A stretch of DNA of 64,000 nucleotides from CAYXFD01 sp964464175 (lineage in GTDB: Bacteria > Cloacimonadota > Cloacimonadia > Cloacimonadales > JAJBBL01), in the NCBI GenBank assembly GCA_964464175.1, contig CAYXFD010000014.1, positions 1 to 64,000 of the forward strand. The letters are read 5' to 3'. The notes under the pieces were generated by a model that was not told the DNA's origin, ran no database searches, and saw nothing but the letters and a program-made list of their open reading frames with translations. Shown here piece after piece: positions 16,701 to 26,288 of this stretch; position 1 is the first letter of the stretch, and every line of letters begins with the position of its first letter. A program made the translations under genes and the position numbers.

Positions 16701-19700
16701 TCTGAAACGGAACATGATCATTTCCTGATTGGCCAGTTCCGAAGGTAAAGCGGTTGAGTAAAGCGTCCAACCGTCGGAAGTGCCTGACCACATAGGCAGG
16801 GGGAAAGACCCGATGCCCTCATCATTGTTATAGAAACCTTCTGCTACATAAACATAATACCAGGAGGTACCATAATCTATCGAAGTCTCCAGAATAAGAT
16901 AATCTTGATCTTCTTCCGTGCGGAAATTCATCCGGACAGAGAGGTGAGGGTTATCCAATTCGGAAAAATCAAAGACGGGAGAAACTAACCAAACATCCGA
17001 AAGATTTACATAATCGTATTCGAGAATGGTCATCCAGCAGGTCGTGCCGCTATACGCTGAATTGATCTCTGCTTGAGCAGGTGTGCCTAACTCCCAGAGA
17101 TACATGCTGCTGTTTGCGTCTCCGCTCCAGTTGCCATGACCATTCTCGAAGTCTTCAAAGTAGGGGAATTGACTTATTCGAACAGGCTCTTCTTCATAGG
17201 TAAAAGACCAGATCGGACAATTCAGGGCATCTTCACGGCTCCTGTTTCCGGTTCTCTCTCTGCCCGGAGGATCGGTCGTAGGGATTACCTGCCAGTAGTA
17301 AGTCTGACCAAAAGTGACTTCGAAGAAGGGACTTATTTCATGGTAACCCGTTCCACCGACGACGTAGGTTTCGGCATAACCCTGCATATCGGGTTCTGTG
17401 CTTGCTCTGACTCTGAACCCGATGGGATCGGAGTAAGTCGGTGTATTTGAATAAATCCAGGCCAGTTTGGAATGAACCGATACGTTTTCAGAGTTATCGG
17501 CAGGGGAGGGGGTGTGAGCGATATAGGGGTATGGGGGATAATTGACTACTTTAACGTCATCAATGAACCAGTGGTTCAGATCATAGGGAAGACCTGAGAA
17601 GACCCAGGCTATGCGCAAACTGTCGGAGCCTACACCATGCTCAAGGTCGGTCAGGGTCAAACGGACTGCCTCTTCTATTATAGAACTGCTGACGTTTTCC
17701 CATTCCTGAACCGGGTATTCGTCTAATCTGTCGATTGCTAAGACTTTCAGGGTAAAAGAGTTAGAATAATGATCACAAGAGTGCTTAAAGGCAAGCTCAA
17801 GCTCAACGTAGTCAGATGTATCAAGATAAGGGGAGTATAAGTAGTATTCGCCTGATGGTTGGTGTGACCACTCATATCTCATCTCCGGTGCCTCTCCACC
17901 CGCTAAGCTGCTGTTTGTGACATACCAGTATGTATCGTCTCTCTCCCAGTCCGCAGGGATCGTATTGAGAGCTACATCCGAAAAATCTTCATCGAGCAGG
18001 AGATTGACGATTCTTTCTATTCCCTCTCCGTAAAGGGAAACATTGTGAATATCTCTTGTCCGGTTATTATAGGCAGGTTGATTGCTTCTTACAACGGAAA
18101 GGTCTCTTGCTCCGTTAAGATTATCGTTTATTTGCAGGGATGCTTCTTTGAGTCCTATAGAAGTTGGAGCAAAACTTACCCAGACAAATACCGATTCTCC
18201 TGAGTATATAGGCAGAGTTTCAGTAAAGGGGATGTACAGATCGAACTGAGAAGCGTCTATACCGGTGATTTCGAGGTCGGAAGGAGATAATTCAATGACT
18301 CCGTATCCTGTATTTGTGATTTCAAATTCAACTTCTCTGGTGATCCTTCCCTCTTCTATCATACCGAAATCATAAGACAGAGGATAGATAGTCATTTCGG
18401 GAGTAGCTGCATCCCAGATTGAGATATCGTCAATAGCGATGCCGTCGTAACTGACTGTGGAGTTGGAAACGAAACGAAATCTCAAATAAACTATGTATTC
18501 GTTTTCCAAACCGTCTAAGGAAGTACTGAATTCTCTCCATACTCCATCTATTCCGGGAGAGTTACCTGACCATTTAGGGGGTGATAATGAGCCGCTGCTG
18601 CCGGTATTATTGTAAAAGCCAGTATCCCCTGTTACTTTCTGCCAGCTGTTTCCCCAGTCAACAGAAGACTCCAGTATCATTCCGTCATAGCTGTCTTCAC
18701 ACCAGATGTTTAACCAGACAGAGAACATAGGGAGATGAACTTCCGAAAAGCTCAGCGGGGGAGAGATTAACCAGCTGTCGGCATTATGGTCATAGTCTGC
18801 ATCTAAATAGGTCATCCAGGCATTAAAATCACTATAGGCGCTATTGATGACACTGTTAAATTCATCAGGGCTTCCCAGTTGCCATTGATCATTGCCTGCG
18901 TCAGCACCACTATACCAGCCTGCAGCTCCGGCTTCAAAATTCTCGAAATACGGGTAGTCTGTCAGGACAGCTAAACCGGAAAGAGGAATCTCATGGATCT
19001 CTCTTGTTACGGCTTCTCTGGCAATTGGAGTTATTTCCGTAATATTCAGATTACCGCTGCGGCTTAGATTGTCGTTTATACTTAGAGCAGCCGTTTTTTG
19101 ACCTATGCTGCCGGGTAAGAAAGTAACACTGATAACAGCAGATTCCGAATTATCAAGATAGGTAGTCTGAGTGATGTTATCAAGATAAAACTCTAAGGCA
19201 TCGGGTCCGGTTATCTCAATATCCCAGGGATTTAAAACAATCGTACCATCTCCGAGATTAGTAATAAGGAATATCTGTTCATAAGAAACAGAACCCGGTT
19301 CTACTATCCCGAAATGGCCAAAGGGGGGAACGATATGAAATTGCGGAAATACAGGGTCCCAGTGAATAGTACCATAATACCCCGTGTCATGATAATCTTC
19401 TCCGGCAAACATTCCCGAGTAATTACTAAAGGTTACCGAGTTCCAGGGATTGATACGCTGCACATTGTATAAACTGCCCCAGGTATTCTCAGGAAATCTA
19501 GCCCCGGTTATATTGTATTCTCCGGTTGCATTAAATCGGAAAAGCGTTCCGCCACTTTCTCCGTTGCGGAAAGTACAGCCGGTGAAGGTGTGGTCGGTAT
19601 CAACATAGGAACCGTTGCCAATATTGATACCGGTTAAATCCATCCGCTCGAAAACTGTGTATTCGGCTCCGATAAGAGAGTTATTATTTGCCGTAAAGGA

Positions 19701-22700
19701 ATAATATCCGTCACTGCTGGTAATGAGAACCGGTTCTGCAGGAGTTCCGAGAGAGTAGAACTGCCCACCGGAATCAATAGTAAGAGATGAATTGTCAAAC
19801 AAATCAAGAACAGAGTTGCCGGCTAAAGAGAATTTTGCATCAGCTCCGACAGTTAAACTACCTTCGAAAGCTAAAGTATGACCATTGAGGTTAATTAGTC
19901 CTGAGTCAAGGCTTAATGTCGTCCAACCGGTCAGATTGACATCTCCGGAAATGTCGACAATACTTTCCTCACTTTTATCAATCAGTAAGGAACCCATCTG
20001 AGCATTTCCTTTCACATAAAAATCTATGTCGCTTTCATCTATGAGTTTAACTATACCGGTATCATCATTAAAGGAACCGTTTGACTCTACCAGAAAGTCT
20101 CCGTGGAATTCCTTTGCTCTTCCGGATAGTCCGTATGACCAATCTCCATTTAGAATCTTGAAGTCACCCGTTACAATTGTGTCTTTGAAAGGCTTGACAC
20201 TACCTCCGGTTTTATCGACAATAAGATCAGCAAAGAAGAAATGCGCAGCATAGTCGCTATTTAAGGTCTGATTCGTACTGCCGTTCAAAATCACTCTGTT
20301 GTTAGTTGCAGCATTGAAACCGGTAGGGTAAGAGAAGAGGTCATTTCCGTCATAGAGATTACCTGAGAGGCGGAGAGTGTTTAAGGTCTCTGAAGAAGTA
20401 ATGTCCAGACCGCCACCATCCATTATGCCAAGGTTACCCCTAACATCAAGGGTAGAACCATCACCCAGCTTCATCAATCCGAAAGTGATGCCCAACCATC
20501 CTTTTACTGTCATTGTTGCGTCGTTCATTATCGTCAATTCTACCAGGTCAGGGGTACTCTTGTTAACTCCAACATTGTTGAATGATTCAGTGGAGACTTG
20601 AGCATTGCGGTCGAAATTGAAGTTAACTATGCCGTTCCCTTCAACAAACCTGTTTGCTCCAGTATCATTTATCCAGCTTCCTTTCAGATTGATAACAGAA
20701 GATTCATTTGAGCCGTTCAAATACCCTCCGGTAAGATTTACATTGCCGTTAACATTCAGGGTATGATTCAGAACACCAAAGGTACCTGAGTTTATCGTCA
20801 GATTATTGATAGTTATATCGCTGCTCAGATAACACGCGCCTGAGCCGGTTTTGCTGATAATCAGATCATTAAGATAGTTTCCGGCAAGCATCTGTATGTC
20901 AGCAGACAAAGGACCGATCAGTTCAATAGCTCCGCTATTCTGTTGAAAACCAGGTTGCATAGCTCTGATACCCCAACCGACTTTTACCGTACCACCATTG
21001 ATTGTGAGGTTACTTCCCGTTCCGAATTGCATACCGCCGTTGGTGATTTCTAATGAACCTCCATTGATAACGGTCTCTCCGGCAAAGCTATGGTAAGCTC
21101 CGGTATAATCAGCCTGTATATCACAAAATCCGCTGTTGATAGTAAGAGTAGAGCTTGCTCCCTGAAAGAGGGTATCATAAATTGTTATACCTCCGCCAGT
21201 GATGAGTAGATTACCATATATAGCCAATTCTGAGCAGGATAGCGAACTTTCTTCGGAGAGCACAAAGTCTATACTGTTAGTGCTTACGGAAAAGATGCCT
21301 TCTACCCATAGGGAAGTGTTGTTCAGTGAAAGCCTGTTGTTGTCGGCAATAGTAAAGTCCCCGTTTACATCGATAAAACCATTTTCATTGCTGACAGTAT
21401 TATTGATCTGTGGTGAGACAGGATTGTTTTTTGCTATTAGCACATTCCCGAATTTCTGTGAACCGGTAATACTATGGATTGCTTTTGGTTCAGTACCTTT
21501 GAAAACAACTAAGTTGTTTCCTTGTAAAGATGCTAAGCCCCCATTGAAGTACCAGTCACCGTAAACATCAATCTGACCGTTATTTACATCTGCAGATGAA
21601 CCGCTAAGCCATTTGACATCCCGCATTACTTTGAGCAGATCGTTTGCTGAGTTCATTCTAAGAATACCGGTTATGAGCAGATCATTTTCAATAGTGACTG
21701 TCTTGCCGCTGATGTCCAATATTCCTGAGTAGATATCGAGATCATTATCAATTGCAATGTTTGATAAAAGGCTTACGACGGGATTAGATCTATCCTGATT
21801 GTTATCTCGTTCTACTCTGGAAGCACTGCCTTTGTTGATTATCAGATTGTTGAAGGCAGTGGCGTTTGCTGAGAAGATTGAGCTGTTCTCTGCTCCGGCA
21901 ATTTCTATAGTTCCATAAGCAAAATAGAGATTCAATCTTTCGTTTCTGAAGTTCCCATAGGAAATAATTTTCCCTCCTGAGATACCGTTAACCAGACTGT
22001 AACCATTATCCTCGAAAGTTATCCCGTTATCTATGATGTTGAGATTACCTCCGCTCATTGTCAGGTTACAGTTACGATTGAATGGTATTCTGGCATCTCC
22101 GTTGCCGCCATAGATATTCAGGTTACCATAAGAAATATTGAAATCAGCTTCCAGATTGATTGTTTGGGCTGAATCCTGATAAAGATTTATGGTTCCGGAC
22201 TCGAGAATATAGCCCCCTTTTACTCCGTTCCCTTCGAGATCATAAGCTGTAAAAATGCCGTTGTTCCGTACTCTGATACCACCGGATGTCCATTTGTAGA
22301 TATTGCACTCAACTTCGGAATCATTAATAATCAGGTTACCACTGCTGCTGTTCTCAAGTGTATCAAAGCTGACGTCCTGAATGATCTGATCTCCTGTTCC
22401 GCTGAATTTTACAGTGCTGTTAGCTCCGGCGAAATTGGTCGGTAATCCTGACAGGTTGTGCCAGTTACCCTTTATCTCAATAATTCTGTTATGACCAAAC
22501 ATTACCGTTTGATTACGAAACTCAATATTGCCGTGTAATAAGATATTGGAGGCAAGAGTGATGAATGAGTTTTCCAGAGCCAGATTGTTTATTCTACTGC
22601 CGACAGAGATTGAGAAAGCACTATCGGAGATACCTTTGAGGATTAGTTCGCCGGAGTTGAAAACGATATCTCCAGTAACCTGATAAAGAGTATTGATGGT

Positions 22701-25646
22701 TATATCACCATTATAGTCGTTTTGAAAACAGCCTTCTGCAGAGACTACTAATCCCTGCTGTAAAAATAGATCAGAAGTTGAGTCAGATAAGTAGATAGCC
22801 CTGGCACTACCTGATTTATTGACAGTTAGCTTCCTGATAGTAGCCACAGGGGAAGAATTGAGCAGAATCTCAGAGTCAGAAGAGCCGGAAAAGGTCAGGT
22901 TAAGTCTGTCTAAACTGACAGTTGCTCCTTGCATTATGTTAAAGTCTCCGGCAACATTCATCTCGATTGGATTCGCTATAATCACTGATCCTAATTCACC
23001 AACGCTTAGACTACCACCAAGGTTGGTTGTTGCTGTGTTTCCCAAAAAGGTAAGCAATCCGCTAACTGCGATATTTCCGGTTACATTGATGGTCGGTTCA
23101 GTTAGTGTGAGTGTATTGTTAGGGGTGATAATAATAGAGCCGGCATTAATCGTGGTGTTTGTCAGGCTGCCGGCATATTGACTGAAGATTTTTAATCCTC
23201 CCCCTATGTTAAATGTCAATGGCTGATGATCACTATAAATCCTTCCTGTAATAGTAAAATCGGTATTGATATTAGTCGTGCTGTTGTAAAAAGTAACGTC
23301 AGAGTTCTTCAAGATAGTTAAACTGTTGATGTCGATAACAGTGCCTGAGGGTACTATTGGCATATTATTGCTAAGGGACGTAATGATAACATCGGTATTC
23401 TGTCCCGGAATAGTGTTCATAGCCCAGTTATCCGGATTGTTCCAGTCTTCATCAACACCGCCGATCCAGCTCCCTTCCGAGAAGTATGATATATCTAATG
23501 AAGCATGAGCAGACTCGTTACTCCAAACGACAAGAGCATAATGCCCGGCTTGAGATATATTTACAGTACTTTCAGCTAAACCGTCTTGCATGTTAGCAGA
23601 AAAGAGGTTATTACTCTTAGCTTTATAAGGGTCGTCATTTGAGCTGTACAATGCCATGCCCAGATTTTGATGACCTTCACTATGAATTCCTGCGAAATGA
23701 TACTGCCCCGGACTCAGATAGACGCTATATATCTTCACTACTTCATTAGGTTGCATGACCAGAGTTGTTTTTTGGTTTTTTGTCAGATATTCATTCCCTA
23801 CAGCTCTGGTAACATTAGCGGGGGCATTGTTTGTAATGTTTCTAATCTTAAAACCTCTTTCATGGGGAGAAACTAATGACTGGTCAAAAACGATGAAATT
23901 CGCTCCCTGCACTGCAAGAGATTTTTCAACAGTGCTGTTGAATGTTGGGCTGTTGTGCAATTCCAGATAAAACCTCGCTGCCGGATCAAATCCTCTGACC
24001 CCGATCACTTCCCAGACATTGGATTGATTGATGGTATTGCAGGCGATATAGTACTGTGGATTATTGTCCGTTTGCTGCGAATAGTTTATGTCTTCAACTG
24101 TTCCGCCGGGTCTAATTCGGAAATTTCCCTTAGAACCGTCTCCACCGAGGATATCAGTTCCATCATAAGCCTGAACTGCTATTCTCCCCTGTTCTGTTGG
24201 TGTGCCGGGAATAATCCAGTCATACCAGTACTGATCGGTTATCCCTTCTGCCAGAACTTCCCAGGTCGATAGAGAACCGCTTCCTCCGTCAGAGCTGTAG
24301 AATATTCTGAAGTCCTGATTAAGAGAAGATGCTTCCCAGAGTATTTCCCGTGCTTCTCCGCTGAACCATTCTTCTGCTCCATTTTCATCACCGTGCCAAT
24401 CAGTAACCCCGTGTGGATGTAGAATTTTTAGATGAATACCATACCCATCACCGGGCAGTATTTTACTTACATCATCGAATTCACTGGAATGAAGATTCTC
24501 TATCCAGGGTCTATTAGGATCATGAACAGCTACGTAAGTGCTGTCGGCTGCATATCCCATTGCCGTTACAGAATGTCTCGGTATATTGCTGATAGTAGGT
24601 CTGTTTTCGTTGATACAACTGACCTGATAGTTATAGTTAAATGATCCTCCGCCTGCATAGGTGCTGCCGGTATAGCCGTTCTGATTTAAGATATTGCAGA
24701 TTCCCGGAGCGGTCATATTGGATTGTGTACCGCCGGTACTTTCGTTTGTTTCCATTACTATTGCTAATTCCTGAGTAAGATTAGGAACCCGGTGATCATG
24801 ATGTTCCTCGACAGGATCCCATCTGAAAGCATGATAATCGATAAGATTGGAGTATATTTGCGAGGAGTGTACGGCATTTACTGAGTTATAGTCATACCAA
24901 CCTAATAGAATAGCCCCTGCTGTCGGCGAGCAACCGTAAGACCATTGATAAAAGGGCATATATTCATGATTTGAGATATAGGTATAAGAACGTGAGACGG
25001 TTCTTCCATTGTTCAGGAATTCGTCCCACTCTCTACTGAACTCGGACAGCTCGGAGGGTTCTTTTAGGCTTCTCAGGTCTTTTACAGTATCCCGGAATTG
25101 ATCTTCGTCCATCAAGCCTGCCGGAGGCAGGATCTTTAGATAGAGCTTTTCCCCTTTTGCTAATACTTCATACCAAATATAAGCCTGATTAATGTAGATA
25201 ATATTGCCAAAACTGTATTCAGATATTCCTTCCTGAGCGAGAATTCTCTCTCTCACCCGGTAAGTACTGTATTCGTGAGAAAGTCCTTTAGAATACTGTC
25301 TGATAACCGGCATATCCTTCCGGGCACTGACAACCATGTTAGCAAATTCTTCGCCTACCCAATCAGCATGCCATAATCCTTCTGCCTCGTTGTTTATCCT
25401 TTCCAGTAAAATTTCACGGTCAGGAAACTGATTATCAACAGAAAAGTTAAATCGCCAGCCTATCAGTTTACCATTTTCATCGTGATAGGGCAGAGGCTCA
25501 TCACTATAGCAATCACCCCAAAGATGTTTCGCGTTGCGGAAAGCAATCTCAGTTGCCTCTGTCAAAGATATGGTTGTGTCATCACCAAAAAGGGTGGTTG
25601 CAACAACCAGCAACAATACCAGAAAATATAGAATTCTCTTAATCAT
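13701..25646 (-). CDS. Giant secreted multidomain protein with papain-like (C39/C10-like) peptidase head, cassette copy 1
   Basis: 3981 residues, start ATG 25646 with AGGAGG 4 bases upstream. Approximate order: signal peptide 1-21; propeptide-like region to 215; papain-fold cysteine peptidase 225-420 with Cys239 in YGCSPTAGAILLG, His358 in PRHSVTAMGY and a following HDPN; Ig-like 425-515; prepeptidase-like beta domain to 720; a W..NPDNW motif opening a 1340-residue beta-rich repeat region (755-2095). Then alternate Hydin/choice-of-anchor-D domains (DFG...F.I.N.G.G.. motifs near 2100, 2415, 3002, 3273, 3580) and MAM/choice-of-anchor-J-like domains (near 2233, 2548, 2825, 3403, 3716), with a short prepeptidase-like domain near 3135. 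The C-terminal FN3-like domain ends RRYYRVVASPLPVTR. The catalytic pair is intact, so proteolysis is plausible; the target is unknown. It is the second gene of a sigma-54 cassette, 81 bases after the receiver-like gene. Confidence 0.85.
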   Translation of the reverse strand: MIKRILYFLVLLLVVATTLFGDDTTISLTEATEIAFRNAKHLWGDCYSDEPLPYHDENGKLIGWRFNFSVDNQFPDREILLERINNEAEGLWHADWVGEEFANMVVSARKDMPVIRQYSKGLSHEYSTYRVRERILAQEGISEYSFGNIIYINQAYIWYEVLAKGEKLYLKILPPAGLMDEDQFRDTVKDLRSLKEPSELSEFSREWDEFLNNGRTVSRSYTYISNHEYMPFYQWSYGCSPTAGAILLGWYDYNSVNAVHSSQIYSNLIDYHAFRWDPVEEHHDHRVPNLTQELAIVMETNESTGGTQSNMTAPGICNILNQNGYTGSTYAGGGSFNYNYQVSCINENRPTISNIPRHSVTAMGYAADSTYVAVHDPNRPWIENLHSSEFDDVSKILPGDGYGIHLKILHPHGVTDWHGDENGAEEWFSGEAREILWEASSLNQDFRIFYSSDGGSGSLSTWEVLAEGITDQYWYDWIIPGTPTEQGRIAVQAYDGTDILGGDGSKGNFRIRPGGTVEDINYSQQTDNNPQYYIACNTINQSNVWEVIGVRGFDPAARFYLELHNSPTFNSTVEKSLAVQGANFIVFDQSLVSPHERGFKIRNITNNAPANVTRAVGNEYLTKNQKTTLVMQPNEVVKIYSVYLSPGQYHFAGIHSEGHQNLGMALYSSNDDPYKAKSNNLFSANMQDGLAESTVNISQAGHYALVVWSNESAHASLDISYFSEGSWIGGVDEDWNNPDNWAMNTIPGQNTDVIITSLSNNMPIVPSGTVIDINSLTILKNSDVTFYNSTTNINTDFTITGRIYSDHQPLTFNIGGGLKIFSQYAGSLTNTTINAGSIIITPNNTLTLTEPTINVTGNIAVSGLLTFLGNTATTNLGGSLSVGELGSVIIANPIEMNVAGDFNIMQGATVSLDRLNLTFSGSSDSEILLNSSPVATIRKLTVNKSGSARAIYLSDSTSDLFLQQGLVVSAEGCFQNDYNGDITINTLYQVTGDIVFNSGELILKGISDSAFSISVGSRINNLALENSFITLASNILLHGNIEFRNQTVMFGHNRIIEIKGNWHNLSGLPTNFAGANSTVKFSGTGDQIIQDVSFDTLENSSSGNLIINDSEVECNIYKWTSGGIRVRNNGIFTAYDLEGNGVKGGYILESGTINLYQDSAQTINLEADFNISYGNLNIYGGNGDARIPFNRNCNLTMSGGNLNIIDNGITFEDNGYSLVNGISGGKIISYGNFRNERLNLYFAYGTIEIAGAENSSIFSANATAFNNLIINKGSASRVERDNNQDRSNPVVSLLSNIAIDNDLDIYSGILDISGKTVTIENDLLITGILRMNSANDLLKVMRDVKWLSGSSADVNNGQIDVYGDWYFNGGLASLQGNNLVVFKGTEPKAIHSITGSQKFGNVLIAKNNPVSPQINNTVSNENGFIDVNGDFTIADNNRLSLNNTSLWVEGIFSVSTNSIDFVLSEESSLSCSELAIYGNLLITGGGITIYDTLFQGASSTLTINSGFCDIQADYTGAYHSFAGETVINGGSLEITNGGMQFGTGSNLTINGGTVKVGWGIRAMQPGFQQNSGAIELIGPLSADIQMLAGNYLNDLIISKTGSGACYLSSDITINNLTINSGTFGVLNHTLNVNGNVNLTGGYLNGSNESSVINLKGSWINDTGANRFVEGNGIVNFNFDRNAQVSTESFNNVGVNKSTPDLVELTIMNDATMTVKGWLGITFGLMKLGDGSTLDVRGNLGIMDGGGLDITSSETLNTLRLSGNLYDGNDLFSYPTGFNAATNNRVILNGSTNQTLNSDYAAHFFFADLIVDKTGGSVKPFKDTIVTGDFKILNGDWSYGLSGRAKEFHGDFLVESNGSFNDDTGIVKLIDESDIDFYVKGNAQMGSLLIDKSEESIVDISGDVNLTGWTTLSLDSGLINLNGHTLAFEGSLTVGADAKFSLAGNSVLDLFDNSSLTIDSGGQFYSLGTPAEPVLITSSDGYYSFTANNNSLIGAEYTVFERMDLTGINIGNGSYVDTDHTFTGCTFRNGESGGTLFRFNATGEYNITGARFPENTWGSLYNVQRINPWNSVTFSNYSGMFAGEDYHDTGYYGTIHWDPVFPQFHIVPPFGHFGIVEPGSVSYEQIFLITNLGDGTIVLNPWDIEITGPDALEFYLDNITQTTYLDNSESAVISVTFLPGSIGQKTAALSINDNLSRSGNLNITEITPIAREAVTREIHEIPLSGLAVLTDYPYFENFEAGAAGWYSGADAGNDQWQLGSPDEFNSVINSAYSDFNAWMTYLDADYDHNADSWLISPPLSFSEVHLPMFSVWLNIWCEDSYDGMILESSVDWGNSWQKVTGDTGFYNNTGSSGSLSPPKWSGNSPGIDGVWREFSTSLDGLENEYIVYLRFRFVSNSTVSYDGIAIDDISIWDAATPEMTIYPLSYDFGMIEEGRITREVEFEITNTGYGVIELSPSDLEITGIDASQFDLYIPFTETLPIYSGESVFVWVSFAPTSIGLKEASLQINDNLNGARDLSVVRSNQPAYNNRTRDIHNVSLYGEGIERIVNLLLDEDFSDVALNTIPADWERDDTYWYVTNSSLAGGEAPEMRYEWSHQPSGEYYLYSPYLDTSDYVELELAFKHSCDHYSNSFTLKVLAIDRLDEYPVQEWENVSSSIIEEAVRLTLTDLEHGVGSDSLRIAWVFSGLPYDLNHWFIDDVKVVNYPPYPYIAHTPSPADNSENVSVHSKLAWIYSNTPTYSDPIGFRVRASTEPDMQGYAETYVVGGTGYHEISPFFEVTFGQTYYWQVIPTTDPPGRERTGNRSREDALNCPIWSFTYEEEPVRISQFPYFEDFENGHGNWSGDANSSMYLWELGTPAQAEINSAYSGTTCWMTILEYDYVNLSDVWLVSPVFDFSELDNPHLSVRMNFRTEEDQDYLILETSIDYGTSWYYVYVAEGFYNNDEGIGSFPLPMWSGTSDGWTLYSTALPSELANQEMIMFRFRFLSNSSITDEGFAIDDITIWQPLPPELVITPSSHDFGEIRVNSESTVQEFTLSNAGDGTITINPGNVMLMGDDYLDFTLSEITETIVLSGDTTANIGVTFAPDTAGPKSAYVEIFSSDIPLRESNISLEQSKRDRSASQRSLSTINLTGEALPRPAGSTWENPFVIESFPLTNYQDHTEHYGNDYSSTDILPNSMFIGGNDFVAQFEVFDEGWFSADITGTSMVGIFLMQNTPDPGSPAPLLAYAVNLASTAAIESFVLDPGFYYLIVSTSQGQQTTPFTLNVNFEPFPVIPEFSYNPDHLDFNAVHINQTSNIELITITNTGGGLLEVRPEDISLTGDHAAEFSHNFLETIYLGMSESFSFSVSFSPLSLGAKNAILRIEDPFGEEVRFSSNVTRNPRSDNTQRTSYDITLEGIGYDGTIIPPHTEAFTGSLFPPLEWKIYSGLLTENSELTPASSVWNHHPFANTGEVNNSAHIQIVGARNHWLVTPPIDLGSGNKRLEFDIALTPSAGSEQTDLGENDLIAVVISYDDGVTWSQNNILKSWEFPETISPAGETVSIDLESIAGTVKIGFYAERPFGLTPNNRFYVTNFSVSEIPENPVLEVSLNEMDFGVQNLYTESVIQEFIISNAGTGTLTIDPSQISLTGDNPDQFILDNLEETVHLILHDTAVIGVRFSPDSEGSKNASIVISEELSERISITPSASLHGNTEDIPVPRSDYQISLSGTGYDPTISVPFTVNLMPFPPTDWEKPFGVLTENSEFSPSSSADWVSASFANNPENDWGARIRLRVATSESVHRWFISPPIDMNDLEADYELVFDIAVTELNSEEPAQLGTQDFFAVVVSSDNGVTWSASNTIYSLSGLNGDPVAAGGEQVIVSLSGVEGTVKLGFYMERPSGIDPEINFHLSNIHTRETASVLATPIISSAYLENGVFYLNWNTVEGANSYKIYARSEPVTNESDPLQGWQLLMHQDSSVTTYSEAASNRRYYRVVASPLPVTR

Positions 25647-25727
25647 TAATCCTCCTGTGGACTAGTAATCGCTTTATTTTTTTTGAATGAATTTACATTA
25701 ACTTCTCGGCTTTGGTTGAGGCTCTCT

Positions 25728-26126
25728 CTATTGTGAGATGTTGTTCCCGAATTCTGTTTTTTGGGTCTGTTCATCATTCTCCTGTTCTGGCTTAGGGGAG
25801 AATAGTGAGTTCAATTGATTCAAACGGTAGGGGTGTTTCAGAGAGGTAAAGACTCCATAACGGACATTATCTATCGTATTGCAAAGACCTGAATCGCTCA
25901 CAATAACAACTCTTACAGCGGGATAGGTCTTGTTAATGTAACGGATAATGCTGAAATCATCAAGATTCGATAAACAATAAAGCACAGCCTCAATAGCTCC
26001 TCCGGCGAGTATCTGAAAAATTGCCTGCTTAGTTACTGCTGCATAGACTTCACACTTATAGGTCTGGAAGTAGTCTCTCAATTCTGTTTCTTCAGACTGA
26101 TTTGCTTTAGCAATGAGAATCTTCAT
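25728..26126 (-). CDS. Receiver-like protein lacking the phospho-acceptor Asp, cassette copy 1
   Basis: 132 residues with the length and strand pattern of a CheY-type receiver. The acidic pair after strand 1 is replaced (ILIAKAN). The phospho-acceptor position after strand 3 is Cys51 (AVLYCLSNLDD), Thr/Ser is kept as Ser77 (VIVSDSG), and the Lys-Pro end signature survives as K97-H-P99. It therefore probably cannot be phosphorylated in the usual way. Residues 1-109 differ from the second copy (37863-38261) at only two positions (83 and 101), after which the C-termini are unrelated. AAGGAT lies 7 bases before the ATG. As first gene under the sigma-54 promoter it may feed back on the neighbouring NtrC/kinase pair or act with the giant exoprotein; both are inferences. 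Confidence 0.8.
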   Translation of the reverse strand: MKILIAKANQSEETELRDYFQTYKCEVYAAVTKQAIFQILAGGAIEAVLYCLSNLDDFSIIRYINKTYPAVRVVIVSDSGLCNTIDNVRYGVFTSLKHPYRLNQLNSLFSPKPEQENDEQTQKTEFGNNISQ

Positions 26127-26208
26127 CTTTTATCCTTACTATTTTTCTTTGGTATCTCTTATGCATTCTTATCTTCTAATGGTTACAGATATCTAATTTA
26201 GACAATAA

Positions 26209-26224
26209 CCAACATTTGTGCCAA
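26209..26224 (-). promoter_or_regulatory. Sigma-54 (-24/-12) promoter, cassette copy 1
   Basis: On the minus strand the sequence reads TTGGCAC-AAATG-TTGG. The -24 GG (26221-26222) and the -12 G (26210) are separated by exactly 10 bases, as sigma-54 requires; the consensus is TGGCAC-N5-TTGC. The predicted start is near 26198, about 70 bases before the receiver-like gene. A perfect 10-bp inverted repeat (CAATAACCAA, 26203-26212; TTGGTTATTG, 26225-26234) frames the element. Confidence 0.75.
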
Positions 26225-26288
26225 TTGGTTATTGTGTTCTGAGGCAATAAGTTAAGGATTTATCGATAGTTCAGGTATTTTTCCTCAT

